Assembly (NCBI RefSeq): GCF_900100385.1
Contig: NZ_FNFC01000003.1
Coordinates: 62,001 to 126,000 of the forward strand
Reading direction: 5' to 3'
Source of the DNA: Halovenus aranensis
Lineage (GTDB): Archaea > Halobacteriota > Halobacteria > Halobacteriales > Haloarculaceae
Length of the DNA stretch: 64,000 nucleotides
A program made the translations under genes and the position numbers. Positions 1 through 8,132 of this stretch are shown here, one piece after another (the stretch's first letter is position 1; every line of letters begins with the position of its first letter). The notes under the pieces were generated by a model, which searched no databases, had not been told where the DNA came from, and saw nothing but the letters and a program-made list of their open reading frames with translations.

Positions 1-88
1 CTAAACGCCCTGCGATTGAGTGCCCGCCATACCATCGACACCAACGGCGCGTGTTCGAACGGTACCGATTCCTGCGTCCGTCGTGACG

Positions 89-1198
89 CTACTCTGACTG
101 AACCGTCACGACGGTGTGGTCCGTGCCGGTCTTTCGGCCGACGACTTGGCCGACCTGTTCGAGGTACGTGTCGAGGTTCAGCGTCCGGTGGTGGACGACC
201 GAAAGCTCGCCGTCGGAACCGAGGACTCGCCCGACACCGGAGAACAGCTCCGAAAGGACGCCGCTTCCGGCGTGGGTCGGCGGGTTACACAGAACGCGGT
301 CGACCGTGGTATCGACCCCCCGAAGACAGTCCGCAGTGAGGACTCGCCCGTCGACGCCGGTGGCGTCCAGTGTGGCCCTCGCGCAGGCGGTCGCACGGAC
401 GTTGTCGTCGGTCAGGATTACCTCGGCGTCGGCACTCGCCGCGGCGTATGCCCCGACTGGCCCGTATCCGCAGGCGAGATCGAGAACCGTCTCGCCGTCC
501 TCGACGGTCGCTGTTTCGAGCAGGAGTCGCGTTCCGTCGTCGAGGTCGCCCGGGGAGAACAGCCCCGGCTCGGTGACCATCGTCAAGTCGACGCTGTCGA
601 CGCAGGCGGTTACCGTCCGGCGGGTAACGAACTCGGAGGCGTCGACGTTCTTGCCCCGGGTCGCTTCGAGGACTCGGCAACCGCCGTCTCGACGTACTGT
701 TTCGACCGCCGTGGCGTGGTCCGCGAGACAGCGTTCGTATCGTTCCACTCCGGCAGTGCTGTCCCCGGCGACGTAGAGCCGTCCCCCATCGCGGAGTACA
801 GAGAGCGCGTCGACGAGTCGCTGTTTTCCGACTGCAAGGGGAGTGTATGGATTCGGCGCGTAACAGACGGTATCGAACGTCTCTTCAAGGGCGGCTGGCC
901 CGGCCAGAGCGATGTCGGCCGACGCGCCGTTTCGGTCGTGGTTCTCCCGAGCGATGCGGGCTGCTCGGGCACTGGTCTCGGTCATCCTGACAGTTCCCGC
1001 CGCGGCGTCGAGCACAGTCGGAACGACGCCGTAGTTCCCCTGAACGACGAGTACGTCGCCAAGTGACAGGTCCCACAGCGTGTCGAGTAACAGGAGTTCG
1101 GACGTGCGGAACGCATCGGAGGAGTGCAGTCCGTCGGCGGTACCGAAGCGATATGTGTCGGGGCCGTCGGTGACCTGTGCTTCCAGAGAGAGCGTCAT
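89..1198 (-). CDS. RsmC/RlmG-like class I SAM-dependent methyltransferase
   Basis: A 369-residue protein with the architecture of RsmC/RlmG rRNA guanine-N2 methyltransferases: a degenerate N-terminal methyltransferase half (to about residue 190) and a catalytic C-terminal half. The C-half opens with the family phrase FSPGDLDDGTRLLLE, has the SAM-binding motif VLDLACGYGPVG (about 235-247) and the catalytic NPPTHAG motif (about 304). This suggests methylation of a guanine in rRNA, but the substrate is inferred. I chose the ATG at 1198 because the residues before it (from 1225) do not look like part of the fold. It is transcribed away from the L18Ae operon. Confidence 0.85.
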   Translation of the reverse strand: MTLSLEAQVTDGPDTYRFGTADGLHSSDAFRTSELLLLDTLWDLSLGDVLVVQGNYGVVPTVLDAAAGTVRMTETSARAARIARENHDRNGASADIALAGPAALEETFDTVCYAPNPYTPLAVGKQRLVDALSVLRDGGRLYVAGDSTAGVERYERCLADHATAVETVRRDGGCRVLEATRGKNVDASEFVTRRTVTACVDSVDLTMVTEPGLFSPGDLDDGTRLLLETATVEDGETVLDLACGYGPVGAYAAASADAEVILTDDNVRATACARATLDATGVDGRVLTADCLRGVDTTVDRVLCNPPTHAGSGVLSELFSGVGRVLGSDGELSVVHHRTLNLDTYLEQVGQVVGRKTGTDHTVVTVQSE

Positions 1199-1637
1199 GA
1201 CCGACCACCTCCCTGCAGCCGGCAAGCGGACGGCCGTTCAGCGTGGGTCGGCCGGTTCGTGATTCGCGAGCGGTACGGTCGTGGTCGTTGCGTGAGTCGC
1301 ATTGATGATGGGCATCGGTGGCTGGCAGTCTGCGTGCTGGACCTGCACACCCCAACGGAAGCGACTCGTCTCTGTCGTGAAAGGAGCGGCTCGCGGCAAA
1401 ACAGCTACCGAAGGGTGCGCGAGCCAGTGGCCGAAAGCGTAACGCCACCCAGTCCGCGTCGGACGGCCCGGGTAACGCCCACAGCCGGCCAGCCGGTCGT
1501 CACCGCTTAGATGCGGAGAGACGACCTGGAGGCCCTGTTCAATGTGGATGAGTGTTTACGGGAGTGAAATTTATAGATTGTGGTCGGGCGACCCTCAAGT
1601 AGCAAGATTCTTCCCGCTACGTATCGGACCAAATTGT
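1199..1637. other. Intergenic region upstream of the L18Ae operon
   Basis: About 440 bases between two divergent genes. Open frames here read as arginine/serine-rich shadows without haloarchaeal composition, so I see no protein gene. I looked for tRNA, 7S RNA and RNase P signatures on both strands and recognised none. The right end holds the presumed L18Ae promoter. Confidence 0.5.
1567..1576 (+). promoter_or_regulatory. TATA box for L18Ae-prefoldin-ftsY
   Basis: AT-rich AAATTTATAG in GC-rich surroundings. A start site about 27 bases downstream would give a leader of roughly 35-40 bases before the ATG at 1638. Confidence 0.5.
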
Positions 1638-1811
1638 ATGAGTGAATACACGGTCACTGGGCGCTGGAAGGCCCGGGATGGCTGGCAGACTTTCGAGAAA
1701 GAGCTCGAAGCAGAAAACGAGAACGTCGCGACAGAGCACGTCTACGCGAACTTCGGCTCGAAACACGGGCTCAAGCGGCCGCAGGTCGAAATCGAAGAGG
1801 TGTCACAATGA
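1638..1811 (+). CDS. rpl18a: Large-subunit ribosomal protein L18Ae (LX)
   Basis: A 57-residue protein starting MSEYTVTGRWKARDGWQ and containing the family signature HVYANFGSKHGLKR, typical of the archaeal LX/L18Ae protein of the 50S subunit. Length is right for the archaeal single-domain form. The frame extends upstream to 1542, but the ATG at 1638 is the family start. Its stop overlaps the start of the prefoldin gene (ATGA), so the two are translationally coupled. Confidence 0.93.
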   Translation: MSEYTVTGRWKARDGWQTFEKELEAENENVATEHVYANFGSKHGLKRPQVEIEEVSQ

Positions 1812-2266
1812 GCCTCGGTGGCGGCGGTGGCGGTGGCGGCGGGCAGCTACAGGAAATCGCACAGGCTATCGAAGAAATCGAACAGCAACAGGAAGTCCTG
1901 CAAGGCGAAATCTCCTCGCTGCAGACAGAAAAGAGCGAAATCGACGACGCCGTCGAAGCAATCGAGACGCTCGAGTCTGATTCGATGGTTCAAGTCCCGC
2001 TCGGCGGCGATGCCTACGTCCGTGCGGAGATCGCCGACATCGACGAGATTATCGTCGACCTCGGCGCTGACTACGCCGCGGAACGCGACAGCGAAGGTGC
2101 AATCGAGACCCTCAAATCGAAAAAGGAGCACCTCGACAGCCGCATCGAGGACATCCAGTCCGAAATCGAAGAGCTGGAGGCTGAAGCCGGCGACCTCGAA
2201 GACCGCGCTCAGCAGCTCCAGCAACAGCAGATGCAGCAGCTCCAGCAGCAACAGCCCGACGAGTAA
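1808..2266 (+). CDS. pfdA: Prefoldin subunit alpha (GimC)
   Basis: A 152-residue chaperone subunit. Two long coiled-coil helices rich in E/Q/I (about 15-60 and 100-145) flank the central beta-hairpin segment MVQVPLGGDAYVRAEI (about 60-76), the prefoldin-alpha pattern. Prefoldin holds unfolded proteins and hands them to the thermosome. The N-terminus carries a run of eight glycines and the C-terminus is glutamine-rich, both probably disordered. It overlaps L18Ae by four bases and precedes ftsY by ten, linking ribosome, chaperone and targeting functions in one transcript. Confidence 0.93.
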   Translation: MSLGGGGGGGGGQLQEIAQAIEEIEQQQEVLQGEISSLQTEKSEIDDAVEAIETLESDSMVQVPLGGDAYVRAEIADIDEIIVDLGADYAAERDSEGAIETLKSKKEHLDSRIEDIQSEIEELEAEAGDLEDRAQQLQQQQMQQLQQQQPDE

Positions 2267-2275
2267 GCTGGCGCC

Positions 2276-3388
2276 ATGTTCGACGGACTCAAAGACAAGC
2301 TCGGGAGCTTCACCGAGGACGCCGAAGAGGATGTCGAGGTAGAGGACAGCGAACCCGACGACCCGGAAGCGGAGGTCCCCGAAGAAGACCTCGACTCAGA
2401 AGTACAGCCAGATGCCGACGTACAGGCTGAGCCACCGGTAGACGGCGAGCCAGCAGCGACCGAAGAGACAGACGAGGAGGCCGAACCCACGGACGACGGG
2501 CGCGGCTTCCGTGAGCGTGCCAAACTGCTGGCGACGGGCAAGACGGTCGTCGACGAGGACGACCTCGAGGACCATCTCGAAGAACTCGAGTTCGCGTTGC
2601 TGGGAAGCGACGTCGAGATGGAGGTCGCACAGGAAATTCTCGACGGCGTCGAGAAGAATCTCGTCGGCGAGACACGCCGTCGACTCTCCAGCACTGGAAA
2701 TCTGGTGCGTGATGCGCTGCGGGAATCGCTGTACGACGTCATCAGCGTCGGGCAGTTCGAGTTCGACGAGCGGGTCACAGAGAGTGAGAAACCCGTCGTC
2801 ATCATCTTCACGGGTGTCAACGGCGTCGGGAAGACGACCACGATTGCGAAGCTGTCACACTACTTCGAGGAACGCGGCCTCTCGACGGTGCTGGCAAACG
2901 GCGACACGTTCCGAGCGGGTGCCAACGAGCAACTCGAACAACACGCCGACAACCTCGGCAAGAAGATTATCTCTCACGAACAGGGGTCGGACCCTGCGGC
3001 GGTTATCTACGACGCCGTCGAGTACGCAGACGCGAACGACGTAGATGTCGTGTTGGGTGATACGGCCGGTCGGCTCCACACGAACGAGGGTCTGATGGAC
3101 CAGTTAGAGAAAATCGACCGCGTCATCGACCCAGATATGACGCTGTTTGTCGACGAAGCGGTCGCCGGACAGGACGCTGTCAACCGCGCGACGGAGTTCA
3201 ACGACGCCGCCGAAATCGACGGCTCCATCCTGACCAAAGCCGACGCCGACCAGCAGGGCGGCGCGGCAATCTCTGTCGCCTACGTCACGGGGAAGCCGAT
3301 TCTGTTCCTCGGGACCGGGCAAGACTACGATGATATCGAGCGGTTCGAGCCAGACCGCATCGTCAACGAATTGCTCGGCGACGAGTAG
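2276..3388 (+). CDS. ftsY: Signal recognition particle receptor FtsY
   Basis: A 370-residue SRP-family GTPase that docks SRP-ribosome complexes at the membrane. Residues 1-85 form an extremely acidic A-domain, then comes the helical N domain and the G domain with P-loop GVNGVGKTTTIAK (about 180), DTFRAGA, DTAGRLHTN (about 262) and TKADAD (about 320). All catalytic motifs are intact. The protein is soluble with peripheral membrane contact expected through the A/N region. It is the last gene of the L18Ae-pfdA-ftsY transcript. Confidence 0.96.
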   Translation: MFDGLKDKLGSFTEDAEEDVEVEDSEPDDPEAEVPEEDLDSEVQPDADVQAEPPVDGEPAATEETDEEAEPTDDGRGFRERAKLLATGKTVVDEDDLEDHLEELEFALLGSDVEMEVAQEILDGVEKNLVGETRRRLSSTGNLVRDALRESLYDVISVGQFEFDERVTESEKPVVIIFTGVNGVGKTTTIAKLSHYFEERGLSTVLANGDTFRAGANEQLEQHADNLGKKIISHEQGSDPAAVIYDAVEYADANDVDVVLGDTAGRLHTNEGLMDQLEKIDRVIDPDMTLFVDEAVAGQDAVNRATEFNDAAEIDGSILTKADADQQGGAAISVAYVTGKPILFLGTGQDYDDIERFEPDRIVNELLGDE

Positions 3389-3404
3389 CGGTTCCGCGGA
3401 CGTG

Positions 3405-3414
3405 ATGTTTTAGG
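3405..3414 (+). promoter_or_regulatory. TATA-like box for aroC
   Basis: The AT-rich patch around GTTTTAGG is centred about 28 bases before the aroC ATG at 3439, which fits a leaderless transcript separate from ftsY. Confidence 0.4.
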
Positions 3415-3438
3415 TCCCGGGTTACCGAGTAGGTGGCA

Positions 3439-4635
3439 ATGAACGGGAACCGGTTCGGCCAACTCTTTCAGGTAACGACTTTCGGCGAGTCCCACGGCGA
3501 GGCGATGGGCTGTACAGTGTCGGGCTGTCCGGCAGGCGTCGAACTCGACGAGAGCGATATCCAGACAGAACTCGACCGCCGCAAGCCCGGGCAGTCGATG
3601 ATAACGACCTCGCGTGGTGAACCGGACAAGGTGTCACTCAACTCCGGGCTGCAGGACGGCTACACCACAGGGACACCGATAGGGATGGTCATACAGAACA
3701 AAGACGCCCGGTCGGGGAAATACGAGCCATTCGTCACGGCACCACGCCCCTCACACGGCGATTTCACCTACTCGGCGAAGTTCGGGACGCGCAACTGGGG
3801 TGGCGGCGGGCGTTCGTCCGCGCGCGAGACAGTAAATTGGGTCGCGGCTGGCGCGGTGGCAAAACAGGTGCTCGACCAGAGCGACCACGACATACAACTC
3901 AAAGCACACGTCAGCCAGGTCGGCGACATCAAGGCACCCGAGGTTAGCTTCGAAGAGATGCTCGAACACACCGAGGAAAACGACGTGCGGTGTGCCCACC
4001 CCGAGACCGCGGCGCAGATGCGCGAGGCAATCGACGAGTACCAACAGGAGGGCGACTCTATCGGAGGCGCAGTTTACTTCGAGTGTCGCGGCGTCCCGCG
4101 CGGGCTCGGCGCGCCCCGGTTCGACTCGTTTTCGGCCAGGCTCGGCCAGGCAGTGTTTGCTATCCCCGCGGTCACCTCCTTCCAGTTCGGAGCCGGGTGG
4201 GACGCCCGGACGATGCGGGGCAGCGAGCGAAACGAAGACTGGGAGTTCGACGACGGGTCGCGACAGGAGACGGTAAGTGAGGCGGGTGACCCAGTTCCGG
4301 AAGGCAATGACCACGGCGGGCTACAGGGCGGCATCACGACCGGCGAACCAATCTACGGCGAGGCGACCTGGCACGCTCCGACCAGTATTCCGAAGCGACA
4401 GGAGACCGTCGACTGGGAGACCGAGGAGCGAAAGGAGGTCCAAGTCGTCGGTCGGCACGACCCCGTGTTGATGCCCCGGGCAGTGCCGGTCCTGGAGGCG
4501 ATGCTCCGGCTCGTCATCCTCGATTTCATGCTGCTCGGTGGATATATCAACCCCGACAGACTCGACGACAGGCCCGGAGAGTACGACACACCGTATCACC
4601 CCACGAGCCCACGTACCGACGGAGACCCGAGCTGA
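3439..4635 (+). CDS. aroC: Chorismate synthase
   Basis: Last enzyme of the shikimate pathway: it converts 5-enolpyruvylshikimate-3-phosphate to chorismate using reduced FMN. Family signatures are GESHGEAMGCTVSGCPAG near the N-terminus, the RPSHGDFTYSAKFG block (about 98-112), GGGRSSARET (about 119) and the C-terminal HDP..MPRAVPV segment. About 398 residues from the ATG at 3439, slightly longer than most homologues. An in-frame GTG two codons earlier exists, but the ATG matches the family start MNGNRFGQLF. It stands alone, not in an aro operon here. Confidence 0.96.
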   Translation: MNGNRFGQLFQVTTFGESHGEAMGCTVSGCPAGVELDESDIQTELDRRKPGQSMITTSRGEPDKVSLNSGLQDGYTTGTPIGMVIQNKDARSGKYEPFVTAPRPSHGDFTYSAKFGTRNWGGGGRSSARETVNWVAAGAVAKQVLDQSDHDIQLKAHVSQVGDIKAPEVSFEEMLEHTEENDVRCAHPETAAQMREAIDEYQQEGDSIGGAVYFECRGVPRGLGAPRFDSFSARLGQAVFAIPAVTSFQFGAGWDARTMRGSERNEDWEFDDGSRQETVSEAGDPVPEGNDHGGLQGGITTGEPIYGEATWHAPTSIPKRQETVDWETEERKEVQVVGRHDPVLMPRAVPVLEAMLRLVILDFMLLGGYINPDRLDDRPGEYDTPYHPTSPRTDGDPS

Positions 4636-4737
4636 GGCTGCGACAACGCACGGGAGTCGGCCGATACCATTCTCGGTTCGCGAGGAAAACCGAAGCTTTC
4701 AATCAAACCGCGTAGTAACTCAAACACGACCAGATAA

Positions 4738-6024
4738 ATGACGGACTTTGATAGCGACCGACGGAAGTTACTGAAGGCGGGCGGCGCATCGTTGGCGATG
4801 GGACTCGCCGGCTGTATCGGTCCCTTCGCAGACACCCAGGGTGTTCCCGGGACAGCCGGGGACAGCGAGGACGGTGGCGACGGCGGCGAAGACGGCGGTG
4901 ACGGCGGCGGTATGTCGCCCCAAGAGAAGGTAGACCAGTATCTGGCCGAGGCAAACGGATACGAGGGCGAGGTCATGGACATGACAGGCCAGGATTCGGT
5001 AACTATCGAGAACGGCTCGAACGAGCCCGACTACGCCTTCGGTCCGGCCGCAATTCAGGTCGACCCTGGAACCGAGATTACCTGGGAGTGGGTCAGTGAC
5101 GGTCACAGCGTGCGCGCCACAGAGGGTGCCGAGTTCGACTCCGGCATCGAGAACAGCGGCTTCACCTGGAGCAAGACCTTCGAGGAGCCGGGTGTCATCC
5201 TCTATGAGTGTCAGCCCCACGCTGCCATCGGCCAGCTCGGCGCTATCATCGTCGGTGACGGTGGCGGTGGCGGCGGTGGCGGCAGCAACGCCAAAGCCAA
5301 AGTCGACGAGTATCTTGCCGACGCCAACGGTTACGACGGTTCTATCGCAGACAAGACCGGCCAGGACGCAATTACCATCGAGAACGGCTCGAACGAGCCC
5401 GACTACGCCTTCGGTCCGGCCGCAGTCCGTGTCGATGCGGGAACCGAGATTACCTGGGAGTGGGTCAGTGATGGCCACAGCGTGCGCGCCACAGAGGGTG
5501 CCGAATTCGACTCCGGCATCGAGAACAGCGGCTTCACCTGGAGCAAGACCTTCGAGGAGCCGGGTGTCATCCTCTATGAGTGTCAGCCCCACGCTGCCAT
5601 CGGCCAGCTCGGCGCTATCATCGTCGAGGGCGAAGGGTCCAGCGGCGACGGCGGCGACGGCGGCGACGGCGGCGGTGAAGCCGCCAGCCAGGTCGACGAG
5701 TATCTTGCCGACGCCAACGGCTACGACGGTTCCATCGAGGACATGAAAGGGATGGATGCAGTGACCATCGAGAACGGCGCGAACGAGCCCGACTACGCCT
5801 TCGGTCCTGCTGCGGTCCGCATCAGCCCCGGCACAGAGGTTACCTGGGAGTGGGTCAGCGACGGGCACTCCGTCACCGCGAACGAGGGAGGTGACTTCGA
5901 CTCCGGCATCAAGAACAGCGGCTTCACCTGGAGCAAGACCTTCGAGGAGCCGGGTGTCATCCTCTATGAGTGTCTGCCCCACGCTGCCATCGGTCAGCTG
6001 GGCGCCATCATCGTCGAAGAGTAA
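4738..6024 (+). CDS. Three-domain halocyanin (blue-copper lipoprotein)
   Basis: A 428-residue membrane-anchored cupredoxin. The N-terminus has twin arginine RRKLLKAGG and lipobox LAGC, so Tat export and lipidation at Cys26 are expected. Three plastocyanin/halocyanin domains (about 58-172, 182-297, 312-428) are joined by Gly/Asp linkers. Visible copper ligands are H123, C158, H161; H247, C282, H285; H377, C412, H415. The position that is Met in ordinary halocyanins is Gln in all three (Q166, Q290, Q420; motif CxPHAAIGQLGAIIV). Role: electron shuttle on the outer membrane face, partner unknown. Domains 1 and 2 are almost identical at DNA level. Confidence 0.93.
   Translation: MTDFDSDRRKLLKAGGASLAMGLAGCIGPFADTQGVPGTAGDSEDGGDGGEDGGDGGGMSPQEKVDQYLAEANGYEGEVMDMTGQDSVTIENGSNEPDYAFGPAAIQVDPGTEITWEWVSDGHSVRATEGAEFDSGIENSGFTWSKTFEEPGVILYECQPHAAIGQLGAIIVGDGGGGGGGGSNAKAKVDEYLADANGYDGSIADKTGQDAITIENGSNEPDYAFGPAAVRVDAGTEITWEWVSDGHSVRATEGAEFDSGIENSGFTWSKTFEEPGVILYECQPHAAIGQLGAIIVEGEGSSGDGGDGGDGGGEAASQVDEYLADANGYDGSIEDMKGMDAVTIENGANEPDYAFGPAAVRISPGTEVTWEWVSDGHSVTANEGGDFDSGIKNSGFTWSKTFEEPGVILYECLPHAAIGQLGAIIVEE
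5005..5254 (+). repeat. Halocyanin domain repeat, copy 1
   Basis: About 250 bases that recur at 5377-5626 with an exact offset of 372 bases. I count about ten mismatches by eye, seven of them in one short patch. The repeat encodes most of a copper domain, including all ligands, and points to a recent in-frame duplication or gene conversion. Confidence 0.9.
5377..5626 (+). repeat. Halocyanin domain repeat, copy 2
   Basis: Second copy of the 250-base unit at 5005-5254. The third domain (about 5770-6020) shares shorter identical stretches, especially over the segment coding for the FTWSKTFEEPGVILYEC region, but is clearly older. Confidence 0.9.
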
Positions 6025-6092
6025 TCCGCTGTCCGTTCATTTTCGTCCTGCGAATAGCAGGTTTCAAGAACCGATAGCTCCCAGTAGATTGT

Positions 6093-6923
6093 ATGATACC
6101 GCCGATTGCGAACAACTTCGTTGCCGGCGAGACACCAGACTCGGCACTGTCTCACGTCGAGGGCCTGAACGATGATGGCGTCGCTGGCATCCTCAATCTC
6201 CTCGGAGAGCATTACGAGGACCCGGCAAACGCCACCGAGGACACCGAGGAGTACATTCAGCTGGCGAGGATGATTGCCGACCGCGATGCAGACGCCTGCG
6301 TCTCGGTGAAGCCAAGCCAGTTGGGTATCGATATCAGCGGTGAGGTGTTCGAGGAGAATCTCGGCCGTATCGTGGATGCGGCGGACTGTCGCGTCTGGGT
6401 CGACATGGAAGACCACACGACGACGGACACGACGCTTGACGCCTACGAGAAATACACCCGGCAGACTGACGGTAACATGGGGCTCTGTGTGCAGGCGAAT
6501 CTAAAACGCACCGGCGAAGACCTCGAGCAGCTCGCTGACCTCCCCGGGAAGGTCCGGCTCGTCAAAGGTGCCTACGACGAGCCAGCAGAGATTGCACACA
6601 AGGACAAAGACACTGTCGACGCAGTGTACAAAGACCTGCTCGAGTACGCGTTCAGGGAGTTCGACGGCGGAATCGGTGTCGGCAGCCACGACCCCGAGAT
6701 GATATCCTACGCCAGGGAGCTTCACGAGGAGTACGGCACCCCCTACGAGGTCCAGATGTTGATGGGCGTCCGCGAGAGCGCACAGACAGAGCTGGCTGCA
6801 GAGGGTATCCCTGTCTATCAGTACATCCCCTACGGGAGCAAGTGGTTCTCGTATTTCTATCGCCGTGTCCGTGAGCGCAAGGAAAATCTCGCCTTCGCCG
6901 CGCGTGCAGTCCTGACCGGTTGA
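6093..6923 (+). CDS. putA: Proline dehydrogenase (monofunctional)
   Basis: A 276-residue FAD-dependent TIM-barrel enzyme oxidising proline to pyrroline-5-carboxylate. Signatures include SVKPSQLGIDIS (about 70), WVDMEDHTTTD, LVKGAYDEPAEIAHKDK (about 168) and the C-terminal substrate segment YIPYG..WFSYFYRRVRERKENL with the paired arginines that hold the proline carboxylate. Size and motifs match the stand-alone PRODH type, without a P5C dehydrogenase domain. No P5C dehydrogenase is adjacent. Electron acceptor is probably the quinone pool (inference). Confidence 0.9.
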   Translation: MIPPIANNFVAGETPDSALSHVEGLNDDGVAGILNLLGEHYEDPANATEDTEEYIQLARMIADRDADACVSVKPSQLGIDISGEVFEENLGRIVDAADCRVWVDMEDHTTTDTTLDAYEKYTRQTDGNMGLCVQANLKRTGEDLEQLADLPGKVRLVKGAYDEPAEIAHKDKDTVDAVYKDLLEYAFREFDGGIGVGSHDPEMISYARELHEEYGTPYEVQMLMGVRESAQTELAAEGIPVYQYIPYGSKWFSYFYRRVRERKENLAFAARAVLTG

Positions 6924-6990
6924 AAACATCCAGTTTTCTGGGCCGATAAGACGGCATTTCTCGATACTCTATTAGGAAATATAAGGGACA

Positions 6991-7000
6991 ATCTTATACC
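6991..7000 (+). promoter_or_regulatory. TATA box of the 29-residue ORF
   Basis: ATCTTATACC is centred 27 bases before the ATG at 7023, the spacing of a haloarchaeal leaderless transcript. Confidence 0.6.
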
Positions 7001-7022
7001 CGTCCACTTATTCAAGGTTGGT

Positions 7023-7112
7023 ATGGCACAACATAGTCCGAGCCGAGGAATGCTGTACAGTCACCCACCAGAGAACGCACGAGTCGAACAAGAGCCGACT
7101 GACGACGACTGA
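7023..7112 (+). CDS. Small protein of 29 residues, unknown function
   Basis: A very short ORF beginning MAQHSPSRGMLYSHPPE and ending in an acidic tail (EPTDDD). Support comes from context: a well-placed TATA box (leaderless spacing), haloarchaeal-looking acidic composition, and a run of seven T about 60 bases after the stop that could terminate a short transcript. There is no cysteine and no membrane segment. I do not recognise a family, and conservation is untested. It sits alone between proline dehydrogenase and pdxT. Confidence 0.5.
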   Translation: MAQHSPSRGMLYSHPPENARVEQEPTDDD

Positions 7113-7170
7113 GGCGGGTTTTCTAAAGCAGCACCCTATCGCCGACAGAGGTATCGCCGTAACCGCGGCC

Positions 7171-7177
7171 TTTTTTT
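7171..7177 (+). terminator. Oligo-T terminator candidate
   Basis: Seven T residues follow the GC-rich CCGCGGCC, the pattern of an archaeal T-tract terminator. It would end the short ORF transcript just before pdxT, although the tract could also serve as a pdxT promoter element. Confidence 0.4.
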
Positions 7178-7199
7178 CCGGGTAGTCGTAATCTGAGAT

Positions 7200-7805
7200 A
7201 TGGCAGTCACCGCAGGGGTCGTGGCAGTCCAGGGTGACGTCTCGGAACACGCTCGGGCGATAGAGCGTGCCGGGGAGAGTCACGGACTCGACACGACCGT
7301 CACGGAGATTCGGACGGCCGGCACGGTCCCCGACTGTGACGTGTTGTTGTTGCCCGGCGGCGAGTCGACGACGATTTCGCGGCTGGTCCATCGGGAAGGT
7401 ATCGCCGACGAACTCAGAGCACACGCTGCGGCCGGCAAGCCGATGCTTGCGACGTGTGCGGGGTTGATTCTGGTCAGTGCAGACTCGGGCGACGAGCGCG
7501 TCGAGACACTCGACTTGCTCGATGTGACCGTCGAGCGAAACGCGTTCGGCCGTCAGCGAGAGAGTTTCGAGGCACCGCTATCTGTCGCGGGACTCGACGA
7601 GACGTTTCCCGCAGTATTCATCCGCGCCCCTGCGGTCGAGAGTGTCGGCTCCGACGTGGAGGTGCTTGCCGCCTGGGACGGTCGTCCAGTCGCGGTCCGT
7701 CAGGGCCCGCTTGTCGGCACCGCATTCCACCCAGAACTGACGGCCGATTCTCGCATCCACGACCTCGCGTTCTTCGACGACGACACGGTCCGTTCGACAG
7801 TGTGA
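7200..7805 (+). CDS. pdxT: Pyridoxal 5'-phosphate synthase glutaminase subunit
   Basis: A 201-residue class I glutamine amidotransferase (SNO family) that releases ammonia from glutamine for the PdxS synthase. It shows LLLPGGESTTI (about 45-55), the nucleophile loop MLATCAGLILV (Cys about 85) and the catalytic pair in AFHPELT (His about 177, Glu about 179). All catalytic residues are present. PdxS is not in the window, so the subunits are encoded apart. Confidence 0.95.
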   Translation: MAVTAGVVAVQGDVSEHARAIERAGESHGLDTTVTEIRTAGTVPDCDVLLLPGGESTTISRLVHREGIADELRAHAAAGKPMLATCAGLILVSADSGDERVETLDLLDVTVERNAFGRQRESFEAPLSVAGLDETFPAVFIRAPAVESVGSDVEVLAAWDGRPVAVRQGPLVGTAFHPELTADSRIHDLAFFDDDTVRSTV

Positions 7806-7812
7806 TATCGAC

Positions 7813-7822
7813 GCGATAAAGG
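7813..7822 (+). promoter_or_regulatory. TATA box for hisE
   Basis: GCGATAAAGG is centred about 28 bases before the hisE ATG at 7845, consistent with its own leaderless promoter although pdxT ends only 39 bases upstream. Confidence 0.4.
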
Positions 7823-7844
7823 GCTGGGACAGCAACGAACAGCC

Positions 7845-8132
7845 ATGACCGACGACGTTCTCGACGAGGTGTTCGACGTCATCGAAGACCGAAAGGAGAA
7901 CCTTCCCGAGGACTCCTACACTGCCTCGCTGTTTACACACGAGAAAGGCGAAAACGCAGTGCTAGAGAAACTCGGAGAGGAATCGACAGAACTCGTCTTG
8001 GCAGCAAAAGACGGCGACGACGAAGAACTTGCACACGAGGCCGCCGACATCGTCTACCACATGCTCGTCTTGCTCGCCATGCATGACGTGACCGTCGACG
8101 ACCTCAGAGAAGAACTCGCAAAGCGGCGGTAG
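7845..8132 (+). CDS. hisE: Phosphoribosyl-ATP pyrophosphohydrolase
   Basis: A 95-residue all-alpha NTP-pyrophosphatase (MazG-like) for the second step of histidine synthesis, phosphoribosyl-ATP to phosphoribosyl-AMP. Diagnostic motifs are SYTASLF....ENAVLEKLGEESTELVLAAK with the metal-binding EExxE helix, and HEAADIVYHMLVLLA with the second acidic pair. The stand-alone form matches archaea, where hisI is separate. Its stop abuts the convergent etfA stop with no gap. Confidence 0.95.
   Translation: MTDDVLDEVFDVIEDRKENLPEDSYTASLFTHEKGENAVLEKLGEESTELVLAAKDGDDEELAHEAADIVYHMLVLLAMHDVTVDDLREELAKRR

Noticed and set aside
885..1448. 187-residue minus-strand frame in and beyond the first methyltransferase
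   Set aside because: Arg/Ser/His-rich translation unlike haloarchaeal proteins and mostly overlapping the real gene in another frame.
1260..1540. Possible structural RNA upstream of L18Ae
   Set aside because: GC-rich but without tRNA, 7S or RNase P signatures recognisable by eye.
4768..5982. 404-residue open frame antisense to the halocyanin gene
   Set aside because: Shadow frame produced by the repetitive, GC-biased halocyanin codons; its three repeats mirror the real domains.
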